A stretch of DNA of 64,000 nucleotides from an uncultured Paracoccaceae bacterium. Its GTDB lineage: Bacteria; Pseudomonadota; Alphaproteobacteria; Rhodobacterales; Rhodobacteraceae. The position numbers and the translations under genes were made by a program. Positions 8,075-18,585 of this stretch are shown piece by piece. Under the pieces are notes generated by a model that worked only from the letters and a program-made list of their open reading frames with translations, did no database searches and had not been told where the DNA came from. The stretch covers positions 62,001 to 126,000 of the forward strand of contig CANLDN010000006.1 in assembly GCA_947489445.1 (NCBI GenBank), given 5' to 3'. The first letter of the stretch is position 1. Each line of letters starts with the position of its first letter.

Positions 8075-9279
8075 TCCGCCAAGGGTATGTTACAGGCCCG
8101 ATCCTGGGCGCGCTGTGGATGCTGGTGCTGTCTGTGACAGTTTCGGTTGCGATGTCATTTTCGACCGGTGATCCCTTTCGCCCCAGCGTCTGGTTATCGT
8201 TGTTTTGGGGCGCGATCGCCGGTGGTGCTGTCGTGGCGCTTGGTCGCACACGGGCCGTTCAGATCGGGATTGTTGTCATCGTCACCGGGCTTGTGCTGTC
8301 CGGTATCGGGCCGATGTTAACGGGCGATGCCGCGGGCAGCGTGGCCCGCGTGCTGGGGTCTGTCATCCTGGGATGTGCCTTTTCTTTTTCCGTAACAGTC
8401 ATTCTTGATGAGGTCGTTTCCGGTCCGCTCAACCGCCACGAGTTCGAAGGCGCGGTGATCCGGTTTCTGACCGGGTTTGGGTATATCTTCTTCACCGCGA
8501 TTGTACTCATCCCATTCTATGTGATGGTGATGACCAGCCTCAAGAACCAGGGTGAGTTGATGCAGAACCCTCTGGATTTTTCCATCGATTTGTCCAAGGG
8601 CACAGACCTTTTGCGGTCTTACGAAGAACTGTTCACCCAGTTCAACTTCGGCACGTATCTGTTCAATTCCTTCTTCATCTCGGTGCTGACGGTTTTCATT
8701 ACACTGGCCTTCGCGATCCCCGGTGCCTATGCCGTGGCGCGCCTGCGTTTTAGGGGGCAGGCGGCCTTCTCCCGGTCGATCCTGTTGATCTACATGGTGC
8801 CGATGATCGTGTTGGCGCTGCCGATCTATATCGCGTTTTCGATGACGGGCTTGCGCAATTCGTTTTGGGGCATCGTGATGATCTATCCCGTCACGACGAT
8901 CCCCGTCGCGCTTTACATGTTGCAGGGCTACTTCCGCGGCCTTCCGTCGGAGGTGGAAGAGGCCGGGTTGATGGACGGCCTGTCACGGCTTGCCGTGATC
9001 TGGAAGATCACCTTGCCGCTGTCGCTGCCCGCGCTTGCATCGGTATCTCTCTATGTCTTCATGATCGCCTGGAATGAATTTCTTTTGGCGTTCATGTTGC
9101 TGGATGATCCATCGAAATTCACTTTGACGCGCGGCATCGCCTCGCTCAACTCCTCCGAAATTCCACGCCAGCACCTGATGGCCGGATCGGTTATCGCAAC
9201 CGTCCCGATCATGGCGCTGTTTCTGGGTTTGGAACGATTTATGACAAAAGGCCTGACCGCAGGGTCAGTGAAGGGATGA
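8071..9279 (+). CDS. ABC sugar transporter permease (MalG-like) with extra N-terminal membrane helices
   Basis: The C-terminal part, from about residue 125, is a standard MalG-like permease with the EAA loop 'EVEEAGLMDGLSRLAVIWK'. The N-terminal 120 residues are unusual: four additional hydrophobic segments (about 9-29, 37-56, 61-82 and 90-112). At 402 residues it is about 120 longer than a typical MalG. I chose ATG 8071, which overlaps the previous stop and has GGGAGGAAGG before it; an upstream in-frame ATG at 8014 would lie inside the first permease gene. Confidence 0.92.
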   Translation: MIRQGYVTGPILGALWMLVLSVTVSVAMSFSTGDPFRPSVWLSLFWGAIAGGAVVALGRTRAVQIGIVVIVTGLVLSGIGPMLTGDAAGSVARVLGSVILGCAFSFSVTVILDEVVSGPLNRHEFEGAVIRFLTGFGYIFFTAIVLIPFYVMVMTSLKNQGELMQNPLDFSIDLSKGTDLLRSYEELFTQFNFGTYLFNSFFISVLTVFITLAFAIPGAYAVARLRFRGQAAFSRSILLIYMVPMIVLALPIYIAFSMTGLRNSFWGIVMIYPVTTIPVALYMLQGYFRGLPSEVEEAGLMDGLSRLAVIWKITLPLSLPALASVSLYVFMIAWNEFLLAFMLLDDPSKFTLTRGIASLNSSEIPRQHLMAGSVIATVPIMALFLGLERFMTKGLTAGSVKG

Positions 9280-10538
9280 CCATGAACCTTGACAACAAAG
9301 CACGCGAAATTCTGCGCCAGAACGACAAAGGCGGTTACACCCTGCCAACCCATGGCCTGTATCCTTACCAATGGAATTGGGATAGCGCATTTGCAGCTTG
9401 GGGATTTGCCACCTTCGATCTGCCCCGCGCATGGGATGAGTTTGATACGCTTTTCGCCAGTCAGTGGGACACCGGGATGGTACCGCATATCATTTTTCAC
9501 GAACCGGACCCCGGATACTTCCCCGGGCCCGATGTCTGGGCCACAGGGCAATCGCCCGAAACTTCCGGGATAACCCAACCCCCCGTCGCCGCAACGCTGG
9601 CGCGACAGGTCTGGGAAATGGACAAGACGGCAGGGCAAAACCGCCTTGCCAAGTTGTATCCAAAAATGGTCGCTTGGCATCGCTGGTGGCACCACGTGCG
9701 TTGCATCCATGGCCCCGCCGCGATCACTCACCCATGGGAAAGTGGGCGTGACAACTGCCCCGATTGGGATATCGGGATGGCGGGCGTGGATGGCTCTGGC
9801 GTTGGCGACTATACACGCCGCGACACCGGGCATGTGGACCCGTCGATGCGACCGACCAAAGCCGAATATGATCGCTACATCGCTATGGTTCAGTTTGGCG
9901 TGAGTGTTGGGTGGGATCAAAGCCGGATTGTCGCAGACGGCCCCTTCCTGATGGCGGACCCGGGGATCACGTTCATCCTGTTGCGGGCACATGAAGACCT
10001 GATCGTGCTTGGTGATGCGTTGGGCGAGGATACAACAGAGATCGCGGGTTGGGCGCGCAGTCTGCGCGCGGCGCTTCCCCAGATATGGAATCCCGATCTG
10101 AAGGCCTACGATGCCAGAAACCTGCGCGATGGTCAGTTTGCGGGGGTTCTGGGATCTGGCGCATTCCTTGCCTACCTTGCGGATGCGGGTAATCCGGACC
10201 TGAACGCGCAATTGGCACGGGTGTGGGACGCTGTGCAATACGGTATCCCTTCGGCTGACCCGCAGTCGCCGATGTTTGATCCGCGGAAATACTGGCGCGG
10301 GCCTACTTGGCCCGTGGTCAATGCGTTAATGGCGATTGGCCTGCGGGATTCGGGACGCTCAGATCTTGAGGCTCGATTACGGCGCGAGACGGCACAGCTG
10401 ATCCAAAAACATGGGTTCTTTGAGTACTTCGACCCGATTGATTCAACGCCCTGTGGTGGCGATGATTTCACTTGGACGGCGGCCATCTGGCTCACGTGGG
10501 CCGGTAATGATCTTGAACAGGCGAAGGGGGCTGCATAA
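9276..10538 (+). CDS. MGH1-like / GH63-type glycoside hydrolase
   Basis: This 420-residue protein lacks a signal peptide and has (alpha/alpha)6-barrel motifs of the GH63 / mannosylglycerate-hydrolase type: '[16 protein letters not shown]' (about residues 29-44), '[14 protein letters not shown]' (about 152-165, with the acidic residue expected to act in catalysis), '[16 protein letters not shown]' and a C-terminal '[13 protein letters not shown]'. It occupies the place that the alpha-glucosidase aglA has in agl operons, so it should cleave the imported glycoside in the cytoplasm. Glucosylglycerate or mannosylglycerate are plausible substrates known for relatives, but the sequence does not settle this. 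Starts in an ATGA overlap with the permease gene; a second ATG lies two codons in. Confidence 0.85.
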   Translation: MTMNLDNKAREILRQNDKGGYTLPTHGLYPYQWNWDSAFAAWGFATFDLPRAWDEFDTLFASQWDTGMVPHIIFHEPDPGYFPGPDVWATGQSPETSGITQPPVAATLARQVWEMDKTAGQNRLAKLYPKMVAWHRWWHHVRCIHGPAAITHPWESGRDNCPDWDIGMAGVDGSGVGDYTRRDTGHVDPSMRPTKAEYDRYIAMVQFGVSVGWDQSRIVADGPFLMADPGITFILLRAHEDLIVLGDALGEDTTEIAGWARSLRAALPQIWNPDLKAYDARNLRDGQFAGVLGSGAFLAYLADAGNPDLNAQLARVWDAVQYGIPSADPQSPMFDPRKYWRGPTWPVVNALMAIGLRDSGRSDLEARLRRETAQLIQKHGFFEYFDPIDSTPCGGDDFTWTAAIWLTWAGNDLEQAKGAA

Positions 10539-11560
10539 TGGCATCTATTTCGCTCAAATCGGTCGAGAAATGGTTCGGTGCTGCCCAAGTCATCAAGGGC
10601 GTCGATCTTGATATCGAGGAAGGTGAATTCGTTGTATTCGTCGGCCCGTCAGGCTGCGGCAAATCCACATTGCTGCGCATGATTGCGGGGCTTGAGGAAA
10701 CATCGCGTGGCCAAATCCTGATCGGCGACCGTGATGCGACCGCAGAACCGCCAAGCAAACGCGGACTGGCCATGGTGTTCCAGTCTTACGCGCTTTATCC
10801 GCACATGTCGGTGCGCGACAATGTGGGCTTTCCCTTGAAATCCGCTGGACTTCCCAAGGCCGAAATCGACGCCAAGGTCGACGACGCGGCACGGATTCTG
10901 AAACTTGACGACTATATGGAACGGCGCCCGAAGGATCTGTCTGGCGGCCAGCGCCAGCGTGTTGCAATCGGGCGATCGATTGTGCGCGACCCGACCGCAT
11001 TCTTGTTCGATGAACCCTTGTCAAATCTCGACGCGGCTTTGCGGGTGGAAATGCGCTACGAGATCGCAAAGCTGCACCAGACGCTCAAGTCGACAATGAT
11101 CTACGTCACCCACGATCAGATTGAAGCAATGACGCTGGCGGACAGAATTGTGGTGCTGGAGTTTGGCAAAATCGCCCAGGTTGGCACCCCGCGCGATCTG
11201 TACGAAAGGCCTGCGAATTTATTCGTGGCGCAGTTTATCGGCTCACCGCGCATGAACGTTTTCTCTGCGGATGCAGTCGTATCGATTGATCTGCCGGACA
11301 CGGCTGCATCGGTTGGTATACGCCCCGAGCATATCGAGATCACAACGCCCGGCGCGGGACAGATTGAAGGTGTTGTGGATGTGTTGGAATATCTTGGCGC
11401 CGACACCTTCGTGATCATATCATGTGGCGCTGCCGGGCAGATAACGGTGCGGGTAAACGGGACAGCATCCAATCAACCCGGCGACACCGTCGGCCTGACC
11501 GTTTCCCACGACCATATGCATGTGTTCGATGCCAACGGATACGCGATTGCACAAAGCTGA
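10538..11560 (+). CDS. ABC sugar transporter ATP-binding protein (MalK/UgpC type)
   Basis: The 340-residue protein has a Walker A '[11 protein letters not shown]', signature '[14 protein letters not shown]', Walker B '[12 protein letters not shown]', the H-loop 'VTHDQ' and a C-terminal TOBE-type regulatory domain ('GIRPEHIEI'). It energises the two permeases encoded just upstream. Its ATG overlaps the glycosidase TAA by one base (TAATG), so it is the last gene of the LacI-headed operon. The convergent GH38 operon ends 147 bases downstream. Confidence 0.95.
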   Translation: MASISLKSVEKWFGAAQVIKGVDLDIEEGEFVVFVGPSGCGKSTLLRMIAGLEETSRGQILIGDRDATAEPPSKRGLAMVFQSYALYPHMSVRDNVGFPLKSAGLPKAEIDAKVDDAARILKLDDYMERRPKDLSGGQRQRVAIGRSIVRDPTAFLFDEPLSNLDAALRVEMRYEIAKLHQTLKSTMIYVTHDQIEAMTLADRIVVLEFGKIAQVGTPRDLYERPANLFVAQFIGSPRMNVFSADAVVSIDLPDTAASVGIRPEHIEITTPGAGQIEGVVDVLEYLGADTFVIISCGAAGQITVRVNGTASNQPGDTVGLTVSHDHMHVFDANGYAIAQS

Positions 11561-11707
11561 ACGCGGCAAATATCGGGTGCTTTAGAGGAGTGGTTCGGCC
11601 AAACTTGCGCGGTCAACAACGGCTTTTGAACAGCGGGACCACAGCAAAAAAACTGCAAGGCCGGGAAACGGAGATGCAAGGCAGCGACGAGAAAAACGAA
11701 CCTGCAT

Positions 11708-14700
11708 CTAGGCCTCGAAATGCACGCGCAACGTTTTGATCTCAAACGCTCCAATCTCCAGAGAGACCTTCCCCTCAACGACCGGTATGGACTCAATAGG
11801 GCTTTCATCAAAACTAACGAGATGCGCCGCGACGGGTGCATTGGAAAAATCAAAAGTCGCTTTAGTGCTTTTGCCATGTGCGTCGAAGACGCGCAGGATG
11901 ACGGCCGCCGTCATATCAGCGGGCTTGAGCGTTTCAATAATGACGTTCGGCTGGTCGGAAATGACGAAACTTCCATCTGCTGAACGGCTTGCTCCACTTT
12001 CGGGCAACAACCTGATTGGCGTATTCAGTGCATATGCCTCATGATCAAGCTCGGTTCTGCCGGGACCCTGCGTGGCCAGCAGACTGTAGGTGAATACGTG
12101 TTGGCCTTGATCGGCCATCGGGTCGGGTGATGTGGACGATTTTATCAGTGTGATGCGGATTGTGTCATCCAGCACGTCATAGCCATATTTACAGTCGTTC
12201 AGGATCGCCACCGCGCGCGTATCATCAACCAGACGCGCCCATTTTTGTGCAGGCACTTCAAAGCGGGCTTGGTCAAAGGACGTCTGGCGCGTTGTCGCGC
12301 GTTCGACATGCCCCCACTGAATGTCAAATTCCGCAGTTGGCGCGAAAATACCGGTTGGAAAGGCGGCCTTCAGGAGCGTGTGTTGTTCGTGCCAGTCAAC
12401 CTCGGTTCGAAAGTCGACTCTCCGGGAGTTTGCACAGAGTGATATTGTTTGTGTGATGACGCTGTTGCGCCATTTGGTTCGGGCACGAACGCTACTGCGT
12501 AGGGGGCCGGTTTCGATGATTTCAAAATGTGTATCGCCGCCAACCACCTCCGTCCGATCCTCGAATGACGGATCGATGTCCCAAGCGTCCCAACAGATAG
12601 GGCGATCTTCGAATGCTTGCAGGACGTTTGCTTGGGCTCCTTCTCGGAGTACGTTGATACTCAGCGCATTGTCAAAAACTTGGGTAAGCTGCCCCTGCGC
12701 GTTTATCTCAACACGCAGATGTTCATTTTGCAGCGTTGCACCGTTTGATGACGCGGTGACGCTGACAGGGATGCTAGGCGCGGTGGCCTGTGTGATTGGT
12801 GTTACAGCATAGGCATCTAGATCGTCGAAATAGAGCGGTTCGTTGTCCGGCCCTTCGATCACGCGCGGCCCACAGATGGGCGCAGTGTTGGCGACTGCCG
12901 ACACATGCCCGGACAGAGCATGCGCTGCCTTTGCGGCGGCTTCTTCCACGATTTGTTCTATCCGGGCAAAGTCACAGCGCGCATCTTCGAACACTTCGGG
13001 CACAGATGTGCCAGTGACAATGTCATGGAATTGATTGAGGCACAGCAGTTGCCAAGCCTCTTTCAGGTCTGGGCGCAAACCTGCCATCGCAGATAATGCT
13101 TCTGCCTCGTGAAGGGCGCGCTCTGCCGCCCTGTTGGCGCGCTTGATCCAGCCTTGCGATGTCAAAACACCGCGATGCCCTTCCATATAGTGCTCACCAC
13201 GCCAGACCTTCAAACCTTTGGCCTGCGTCTCGATCCGTTCAAACGCTTCGCGCACCGTGGACATCTTGAGCTTTGGCATCCCGGGCATCGCGGCATACGC
13301 ATGAGCCTTTGCCAGCAAGTCTCGTGTAGGTCCGCCGCCGCCATCACCATAGCCAAAACAGATCGGCAGGTCGGTGATCTGACTGGGAATGGTTTCATCC
13401 TGCGTGGTGCCCAGAACCTCTTTTGCGGTTAGATCGCTTTTGTAATTTGTGGGGAATGGCAGATATTGAACATCGCGCGGGGTCGTCAGGATGTGAGCCA
13501 AAACGCGCGACCCATCAAGCGCCTCCCAATAATGCGTGGACGAAGGCACCTTGTTCCTTTGGTTCCAATTGAGCTTGTTGGTCACAAACCACTTTAAACC
13601 AGCATGGCGCATCAGTTGCGGAATCTGGGCCGGAAAACCAAAGGTATCGGGCAGCCATAAAACAGGCGTTTCAACCTCACCAAAACGGTCTTTGAAATAC
13701 CGGCGCCCAAGTGTCAGTTGCTGCACCAGCGCTTCGGGGCCGGGAATGTTCAAGTCAGGTTCGACCCACATGCCGCCCATAACTTCCCACCGGCCTTCGG
13801 CGACGCGCGCTTTGATGCCCGAGAAAATGTCCGGATAATCCTCTTCGACCATCGCGTAGAGCTGTGGCTGGGAGTGAGAGAAACGAAAGTCAGGGTCATC
13901 GTCCATCAGGCGCAGGACGTTGGAATAGGTCCGCGCATTCTTGAGACGGATCTGACTGACAGGCCAAAGATAGGCGATGTCCATATGGGCGTGCCCGATA
14001 GCATGCAAAGTCTGATCCAGCGGCGCACCGGCTGCGGCAATACCATCTATCAAGCACGCATGCGCCGCAGGTACACTGGCATAAAGCGCGTCTCCCAAGG
14101 GTGCGCGGGTATCAAGGATGATGAATGCCTCATCCAGCGCGCGCAGAAGACCCTCAAATTCCGCGCTGTCCCTGTCCAGCACACGAACTGTATCCAGCGC
14201 CACCTGTGCCAGGTCATGAAACGCACGCAGGTCCGTGTCGATCTCGACCAATGCCGGTCGCCCCATACGCAGTTTCTCGGGACTGTTGGGATCAGGTGGC
14301 CAACCGGCAAGCCCTGTCCAACCTTGCAGTGACAGAAGATGACGGTTGCCGTCGGCAAGGGCCGCGTCAAGCGGGACCGTATGATGATAGCGATCAGCCG
14401 AGCCTATCAGTGTCCTGCCGACATGTACCAACGCCTCTGGATGATTGAAGATGTCACCCAGAATGCCTAACGGCAAGTACAACGCCAAGGCAGACGCATC
14501 CCAGTCATCGGGGATGGTAAAGTGGCTCTTCATCAAAAAATTTAGGTTTGCCGCACCCCAATAACTGTCATGTGCGATTTCGGACCACCCCGCCGGGTCG
14601 TCAGAAATGGGAGCATTAACATCGGCCCGCGGAAGTTCGCACAAACGAAACGGTGCAAGCTCAACCCGGCGGCGGTGGATGAGCGGCGCGATCAATGCCA

Positions 14701-14746
14701 GCCGCGTAGCGATTTTTTCTGCTGTAAAGGGCCACCGTCCAGCCAT
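11708..14746 (-). CDS. GH38 alpha-mannosidase
   Basis: This 1012-residue cytoplasmic enzyme has the GH38 catalytic signature: 'HAIGHAHMDIAYLW' near residue 250 (zinc ligands), 'LWLPDTFGFPAQIP' near residue 364 (the Asp is the expected nucleophile) and 'NQFHDIVTGTS' near residue 573 (further zinc His). The length and the roughly 240-residue N-terminal domain resemble the 2C1-like cytosolic branch rather than secreted mannosidases. There is no signal peptide. It begins five bases after the transporter ATPase gene, so it should hydrolyse an alpha-mannoside brought in by that transporter. GH38 also includes the mannosylglycerate hydrolase MngB, so a mannosyl-osmolyte is one candidate substrate. 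Confidence 0.95.
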   Translation of the reverse strand: MAGRWPFTAEKIATRLALIAPLIHRRRVELAPFRLCELPRADVNAPISDDPAGWSEIAHDSYWGAANLNFLMKSHFTIPDDWDASALALYLPLGILGDIFNHPEALVHVGRTLIGSADRYHHTVPLDAALADGNRHLLSLQGWTGLAGWPPDPNSPEKLRMGRPALVEIDTDLRAFHDLAQVALDTVRVLDRDSAEFEGLLRALDEAFIILDTRAPLGDALYASVPAAHACLIDGIAAAGAPLDQTLHAIGHAHMDIAYLWPVSQIRLKNARTYSNVLRLMDDDPDFRFSHSQPQLYAMVEEDYPDIFSGIKARVAEGRWEVMGGMWVEPDLNIPGPEALVQQLTLGRRYFKDRFGEVETPVLWLPDTFGFPAQIPQLMRHAGLKWFVTNKLNWNQRNKVPSSTHYWEALDGSRVLAHILTTPRDVQYLPFPTNYKSDLTAKEVLGTTQDETIPSQITDLPICFGYGDGGGGPTRDLLAKAHAYAAMPGMPKLKMSTVREAFERIETQAKGLKVWRGEHYMEGHRGVLTSQGWIKRANRAAERALHEAEALSAMAGLRPDLKEAWQLLCLNQFHDIVTGTSVPEVFEDARCDFARIEQIVEEAAAKAAHALSGHVSAVANTAPICGPRVIEGPDNEPLYFDDLDAYAVTPITQATAPSIPVSVTASSNGATLQNEHLRVEINAQGQLTQVFDNALSINVLREGAQANVLQAFEDRPICWDAWDIDPSFEDRTEVVGGDTHFEIIETGPLRSSVRARTKWRNSVITQTISLCANSRRVDFRTEVDWHEQHTLLKAAFPTGIFAPTAEFDIQWGHVERATTRQTSFDQARFEVPAQKWARLVDDTRAVAILNDCKYGYDVLDDTIRITLIKSSTSPDPMADQGQHVFTYSLLATQGPGRTELDHEAYALNTPIRLLPESGASRSADGSFVISDQPNVIIETLKPADMTAAVILRVFDAHGKSTKATFDFSNAPVAAHLVSFDESPIESIPVVEGKVSLEIGAFEIKTLRVHFEA

Positions 14747-14751
14747 ACTTA

Positions 14752-16497
14752 TCAGGCCTTTGACAAATCAAAACCGGGCACGTCCCCTCGATATTCAGTC
14801 TTGGCGTTCAACGCCGCAACCTCTTGCTTTGCCGGATCCCAATCGGCCCGACCATCCCCCCATGATCGTTTCAGGTCGGGCCAGGGGATGCTGTCGATCA
14901 GTAATCGCGTGTATGGATGTTGCGGCGCACCGATGACCTCTTTTGGCGGGCCTGCCTCAACCACGTTGCCCTTGAAAAGAACCATGACAAAGTCGCTCAC
15001 GTGATACGCAGTCGCGAGGTCATGGGTGATGTAAAGAATACTGATCCCATGTTTATCCTTCAGGTCGTAGATGTTGCTGAGGATCGACGCCCGCAAGGAC
15101 GCATCAACCATCGATACCGGCTCATCGGCGATAAGCAGTTTGGGGCTGAGCATCAGCGCGCGCGCCACAATCAGACGTTGCCGCTGACCACCCGAGAGCT
15201 GGTGCGGATAACGCGAAAGAACCAGATCAGGGTCAAGCCCCACGGCCACGCATGCCTCCTGCATAGCCTGTTGGGAATGGGCCTCGGACTTCGCCAGACC
15301 GAATTGTTTGAATGGAAATTTTAGCGCATGGTCGACCCGGTAGAACGGGTTGAAACAGGCATAAGGGTCCTGAAAGACGGCTTGCACGTTCTTGCGAAAC
15401 TCCAACGACTGTGCCGCGTTCATCGTCTGGATGTTTTGGCCTTCATAGAGCACGCGGCCTTTGCTGGGCGGGTTAAAGCCCAGCATGATCGATCCCATTG
15501 TCGATTTACCTGATCCAGACTGGCCAACAATCGAAATGATTTGTGGGGTGTCGCCGTGCAGAGTGAACGAAAGCGATTGCAGCGCGGCTACGGCCCCATA
15601 GTCCTTGCGAACGTTTTCGAACCTCAGAAGTGGTTCGGAAGAGATGCGTTTCGGCGCGTCTGCATTGCGCTCAGGGTTAAGGAAACTGTCGCCGCCCACC
15701 AATGGGACCGACGAAATGAGATCTTTGGTATAGGGGTGCTTTGGTGCCTCCAGAATCTGCTGGACGGTGCCATGCTCGACAAGCTCGCCGTTTTTCAAGA
15801 CAGCCAATTCATCAACAGTTTGCGCCATCAATCCCATGTCGTGGCCGATCATCATCAGGCCCGATCCGATCCGTGTTTGAATGTCCTTGAGCGTCTGGAT
15901 CACTTGTCGTTGCGTCACGACATCAAGCGCGGAGGTCGGCTCATCGGCGATTATCAATTCGGGGTTCAGGATGATCCCTATCGCGATACAGACCCTTTGT
16001 TTCATGCCGCCAGACAGTTCGTGCGGATAAAGCTGGCTTGTGTGTTGGGGCAGGCCTACGCTTTCCAATGCAATATCCGAACGTTGCTTGAGCGCGTCGC
16101 GGCCCACAGCGCCTTCGTGTGCGATGATCGCGTCCCACATCTGCGGCTCGACCCGCATGACAGGATTGAGCGAATTCATGGCACCCTGCGGAATATAGGC
16201 CACGCGGCCGAGGCGGGTGCGGCGCATGGCCTCCTCGCTCAGGCTCAGAATATCCGTACCGCCCAGATCAATCGTGCCGCCAGACACGCGCCCCGGCTCT
16301 GCCAACATCTGCATCACAGCAAGCGCGGTTGTCGTTTTGCCGGACCCGCTCTCCCCAATGAACCCCACGCGGCGTCCCTTGTGGATATCCAGGCTGAGGT
16401 TCTTGACGGCTTGCACGATGCCTTTTGGGGTCGGAAATTCGATCGATACATCGCGCAGCGTCAGGACCGGTTTGTCAGGTGTCACATCATCCAGCAT
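14752..16497 (-). CDS. ABC transporter ATP-binding protein, fused DppD-DppF type
   Basis: This 581-residue protein contains two complete nucleotide-binding domains: Walker A 'GESGSGKTT' with signature 'LSGGMKQRVCIAIG' in the first half, and 'GQSGSGKST' with '[14 protein letters not shown]' in the second. Each is followed by the C-terminal oligopeptide-transporter motif ('HPYTKDLISS', 'HPYTRLLIDS'). It is the ATPase for the dipeptide-type permeases encoded upstream. I chose the ATG at 16497, which overlaps the previous stop (TGATG), rather than the TTG one codon earlier. Confidence 0.95.
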   Translation of the reverse strand: MLDDVTPDKPVLTLRDVSIEFPTPKGIVQAVKNLSLDIHKGRRVGFIGESGSGKTTTALAVMQMLAEPGRVSGGTIDLGGTDILSLSEEAMRRTRLGRVAYIPQGAMNSLNPVMRVEPQMWDAIIAHEGAVGRDALKQRSDIALESVGLPQHTSQLYPHELSGGMKQRVCIAIGIILNPELIIADEPTSALDVVTQRQVIQTLKDIQTRIGSGLMMIGHDMGLMAQTVDELAVLKNGELVEHGTVQQILEAPKHPYTKDLISSVPLVGGDSFLNPERNADAPKRISSEPLLRFENVRKDYGAVAALQSLSFTLHGDTPQIISIVGQSGSGKSTMGSIMLGFNPPSKGRVLYEGQNIQTMNAAQSLEFRKNVQAVFQDPYACFNPFYRVDHALKFPFKQFGLAKSEAHSQQAMQEACVAVGLDPDLVLSRYPHQLSGGQRQRLIVARALMLSPKLLIADEPVSMVDASLRASILSNIYDLKDKHGISILYITHDLATAYHVSDFVMVLFKGNVVEAGPPKEVIGAPQHPYTRLLIDSIPWPDLKRSWGDGRADWDPAKQEVAALNAKTEYRGDVPGFDLSKA

Positions 16498-17429
16498 CAA
16501 CTTAGCTTTCTCAGGCGGGGGTTGGAGACTTCATCAAGACCAAGATTGATCAGCAAAAGGCCTATAAACATGACCCCCAGCAGCAATGTGGGGATCCCCC
16601 ACCACCACCAGAGGTTCTGGATCAGAGCGCCGGCGTTGATCGCTTCATAAATCGTACGGCCCAGTGTCGGGATGCGTTGCGGGCCAAGGCCCAGTACCTC
16701 AAGGCCGACAGCAGTGACGATAGAGGTGGTCACTGAGGCAATGAACGATCCAAACAGATATGGGATAAGGTTCGGCAGCATCTCACGGAACATGATGTGA
16801 GAGGTGGATGCGCCCGACAATTGCGCCATTTGAACATATCCCGATTGCTTCATCGACAATACCTGTGCCCGGATCAGGCGTGTGGGTGACTGCCAGACAA
16901 AGCCTGCGATCAAAATGGCCATCATCGTCAGCGTCACGTCACCAAAGGCGGATTGGAATACGACCAGAATCAAAAGTGGGGGGATTGTAATCATGACGTC
17001 CGCGCTGACACGGATCGTGTCGTCAATCCGCCCACCAAGAAAACCTGCTGAGAAGCCTAAGAAAATACCAATCGACATCCCGATAAGCGATGCCAACAGC
17101 CCCACAAAAAGCGTGTTTGGCGCGCCGATAATGATCAATGCGAGCATGTCGCGCCCGCCTCCATCCGTGCCTATTGGGTTGGCCCATTGCCCGGCTTGTC
17201 CACGCAGGTTTTCAAAGCCGACAGGTGGAAGCTTGAGCGGCGTTGATCCGGTGAAAACGAGGTCGAGATTCCATAAAAGCCGCCCCATCAACCCAATTGC
17301 GATGATTGCCAACAACAACGCCGCACCCCAAATCAGCTTGGGATTCAGCCATGGATTGTCAAAGCGGCGGATGCGACGCGCCTGCCGTTTTTCGGCGCGG
17401 GTCATTGGCATGTTGTCCTGGCTGGTCAT
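16497..17429 (-). CDS. ABC transporter permease, DppC type
   Basis: This 310-residue inner-membrane permease has the OppC/DppC N-terminal helix (about residues 33-53) and the permease signature 'MAQLSGASTSHIMFREMLPNLIP'-like loop (only part quoted as seen around residues 200-222). It pairs with the DppB-type permease upstream. The gene overlaps both neighbours by a few bases, so the cluster is a single transcription unit. In this family the same architecture also serves oligosaccharide uptake, which the linked mannosidase suggests here. Confidence 0.94.
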   Translation of the reverse strand: MTSQDNMPMTRAEKRQARRIRRFDNPWLNPKLIWGAALLLAIIAIGLMGRLLWNLDLVFTGSTPLKLPPVGFENLRGQAGQWANPIGTDGGGRDMLALIIIGAPNTLFVGLLASLIGMSIGIFLGFSAGFLGGRIDDTIRVSADVMITIPPLLILVVFQSAFGDVTLTMMAILIAGFVWQSPTRLIRAQVLSMKQSGYVQMAQLSGASTSHIMFREMLPNLIPYLFGSFIASVTTSIVTAVGLEVLGLGPQRIPTLGRTIYEAINAGALIQNLWWWWGIPTLLLGVMFIGLLLINLGLDEVSNPRLRKLS

Positions 17430-18439
17430 GCCGTCGCCTCGTGCCTGATCCGCGGATCGATAAAGGGATACAATAGGTCAACAAGAAAAACGCTCAGTGC
17501 GGTGATCAGGATAATCACGTAGCTGACGCCCTGAATAACAGGGAAGTCTTGATTAAGGATCGCATCATAAAGCAGCTTGCCCATACCATTGTAGGCAAAG
17601 ATGCGTTCGACCAGAACCTGCCCGGCGATAAGCAGGCCGATCTTCAAGGCAAAGGCCGTAATCTGCGGTAAGATCGCGTTTCGGATCATGTAGCGATAAA
17701 GGATGTATCGGGGCCTTAACCCCTTAGCTTCGGCGAGTTTCACGTAGTCCTCGCCCTGCACACCGATCATCAGCCCCCGCATCCCCAGCGCCCAGAACCC
17801 GAAGGTCACCACGACAATCGATAGTGCAGGCAGGAAGCCGTGATGGATCACGGACTTCACGAATTCCCATGTCCAGCCGGGTTCCACGAAGATGGAATAT
17901 GCGCCGGTGAGCGGGAACCACTGCAGCTTGGCTGCGAAAATCCACATCAAAAGCAGACCCGACAGGATTGGTGGGATCGATGTGAACACCATCGCCGCCG
18001 GAATGGCGACCTTCACCAGTTTCGGTGAACGCTCCCAAACCATCAATGCGCCCAGAAGGTTGCCGATAAAAAATGTGATCACCAATGAAAGGATCATCAA
18101 TCCCAGCGTCCAGGGCAAAGCATTAAGGATAAGTGTGGACACAGGTGTGGGGAAGGCCGCAGTAGATAAGCCAAAATCGAAGACGAACGCACCAAAGATA
18201 TATTTGAAATATTGTACGACCAACGGTTGATCGATGCCCATGTTGGCCCGTAGCTGCGCCAAAATCTCATCCGAATTGGCGACCGACCCCGCCCCGGCTG
18301 CCATCCGGCCAAGCGCTATTTCGGCGGGGTCAACAGGCGACAGGCGCGGGATGATCCAAATGATCGTCGCGGCGATCAACACCGTGAGGATCAAGGTGAA
18401 TAGCCGGTTGATCAGGTAGGCGCGGGGAATGCGTCCCAT
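17426..18439 (-). CDS. ABC transporter permease, DppB type
   Basis: The protein is a 337-residue DppB/OppB-like permease: N-terminal helix 'LFTLILTVLIAATIIWIIP', conserved 'DPAEIALG' periplasmic motif, and the permease loop 'YVKLAEAKGLRPRYILYRY'. I chose the ATG at 18439 because AAGGA lies eight bases upstream and the protein then starts 'MGRIPRAYLINRLF', a normal DppB N-terminus. A longer in-frame start at 18529 would add 30 residues of low plausibility. Confidence 0.94.
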   Translation of the reverse strand: MGRIPRAYLINRLFTLILTVLIAATIIWIIPRLSPVDPAEIALGRMAAGAGSVANSDEILAQLRANMGIDQPLVVQYFKYIFGAFVFDFGLSTAAFPTPVSTLILNALPWTLGLMILSLVITFFIGNLLGALMVWERSPKLVKVAIPAAMVFTSIPPILSGLLLMWIFAAKLQWFPLTGAYSIFVEPGWTWEFVKSVIHHGFLPALSIVVVTFGFWALGMRGLMIGVQGEDYVKLAEAKGLRPRYILYRYMIRNAILPQITAFALKIGLLIAGQVLVERIFAYNGMGKLLYDAILNQDFPVIQGVSYVIILITALSVFLVDLLYPFIDPRIRHEATA

Positions 18440-18529
18440 AGTCAGGTTCCTTCTCAAAGACTGTGTGGACAACAGCGGGGCCGAGGTCATCGGCACAGCA
18501 TTCGCCTGTTTTATGCCCTCCGGTCGCAC

Positions 18530-18548
18530 GGCCCTTCATCAAGGGGCC
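18530..18548 (-). terminator. Hairpin between binding-protein and permease genes
   Basis: On the minus strand, GGCCC-C-TT pairs with AAGGGCC with one bulged C and a GATG loop, just after the binding-protein gene and before the DppB start. No U-tract follows. Like the hairpin after the other binding-protein gene in this window, it probably stabilises the upstream message or reduces read-through. The surrounding 146 bases hold no gene. Confidence 0.45.
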
Positions 18549-18585
18549 AGCGCGACAGGCGCCGCGCCAGCCCGCTGGGGAGAGG

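Noticed and set aside
9051..10238. A 395-codon open frame on the minus strand
   Set aside because: It lies opposite the glycosidase and permease genes, has no ribosome-binding site or recognisable motif, and the plus-strand genes show clear family signatures.
15541..16650. A 369-codon open frame on the plus strand
   Set aside because: It lies opposite the fused transporter ATPase and the permease end, both of which are firmly identified.
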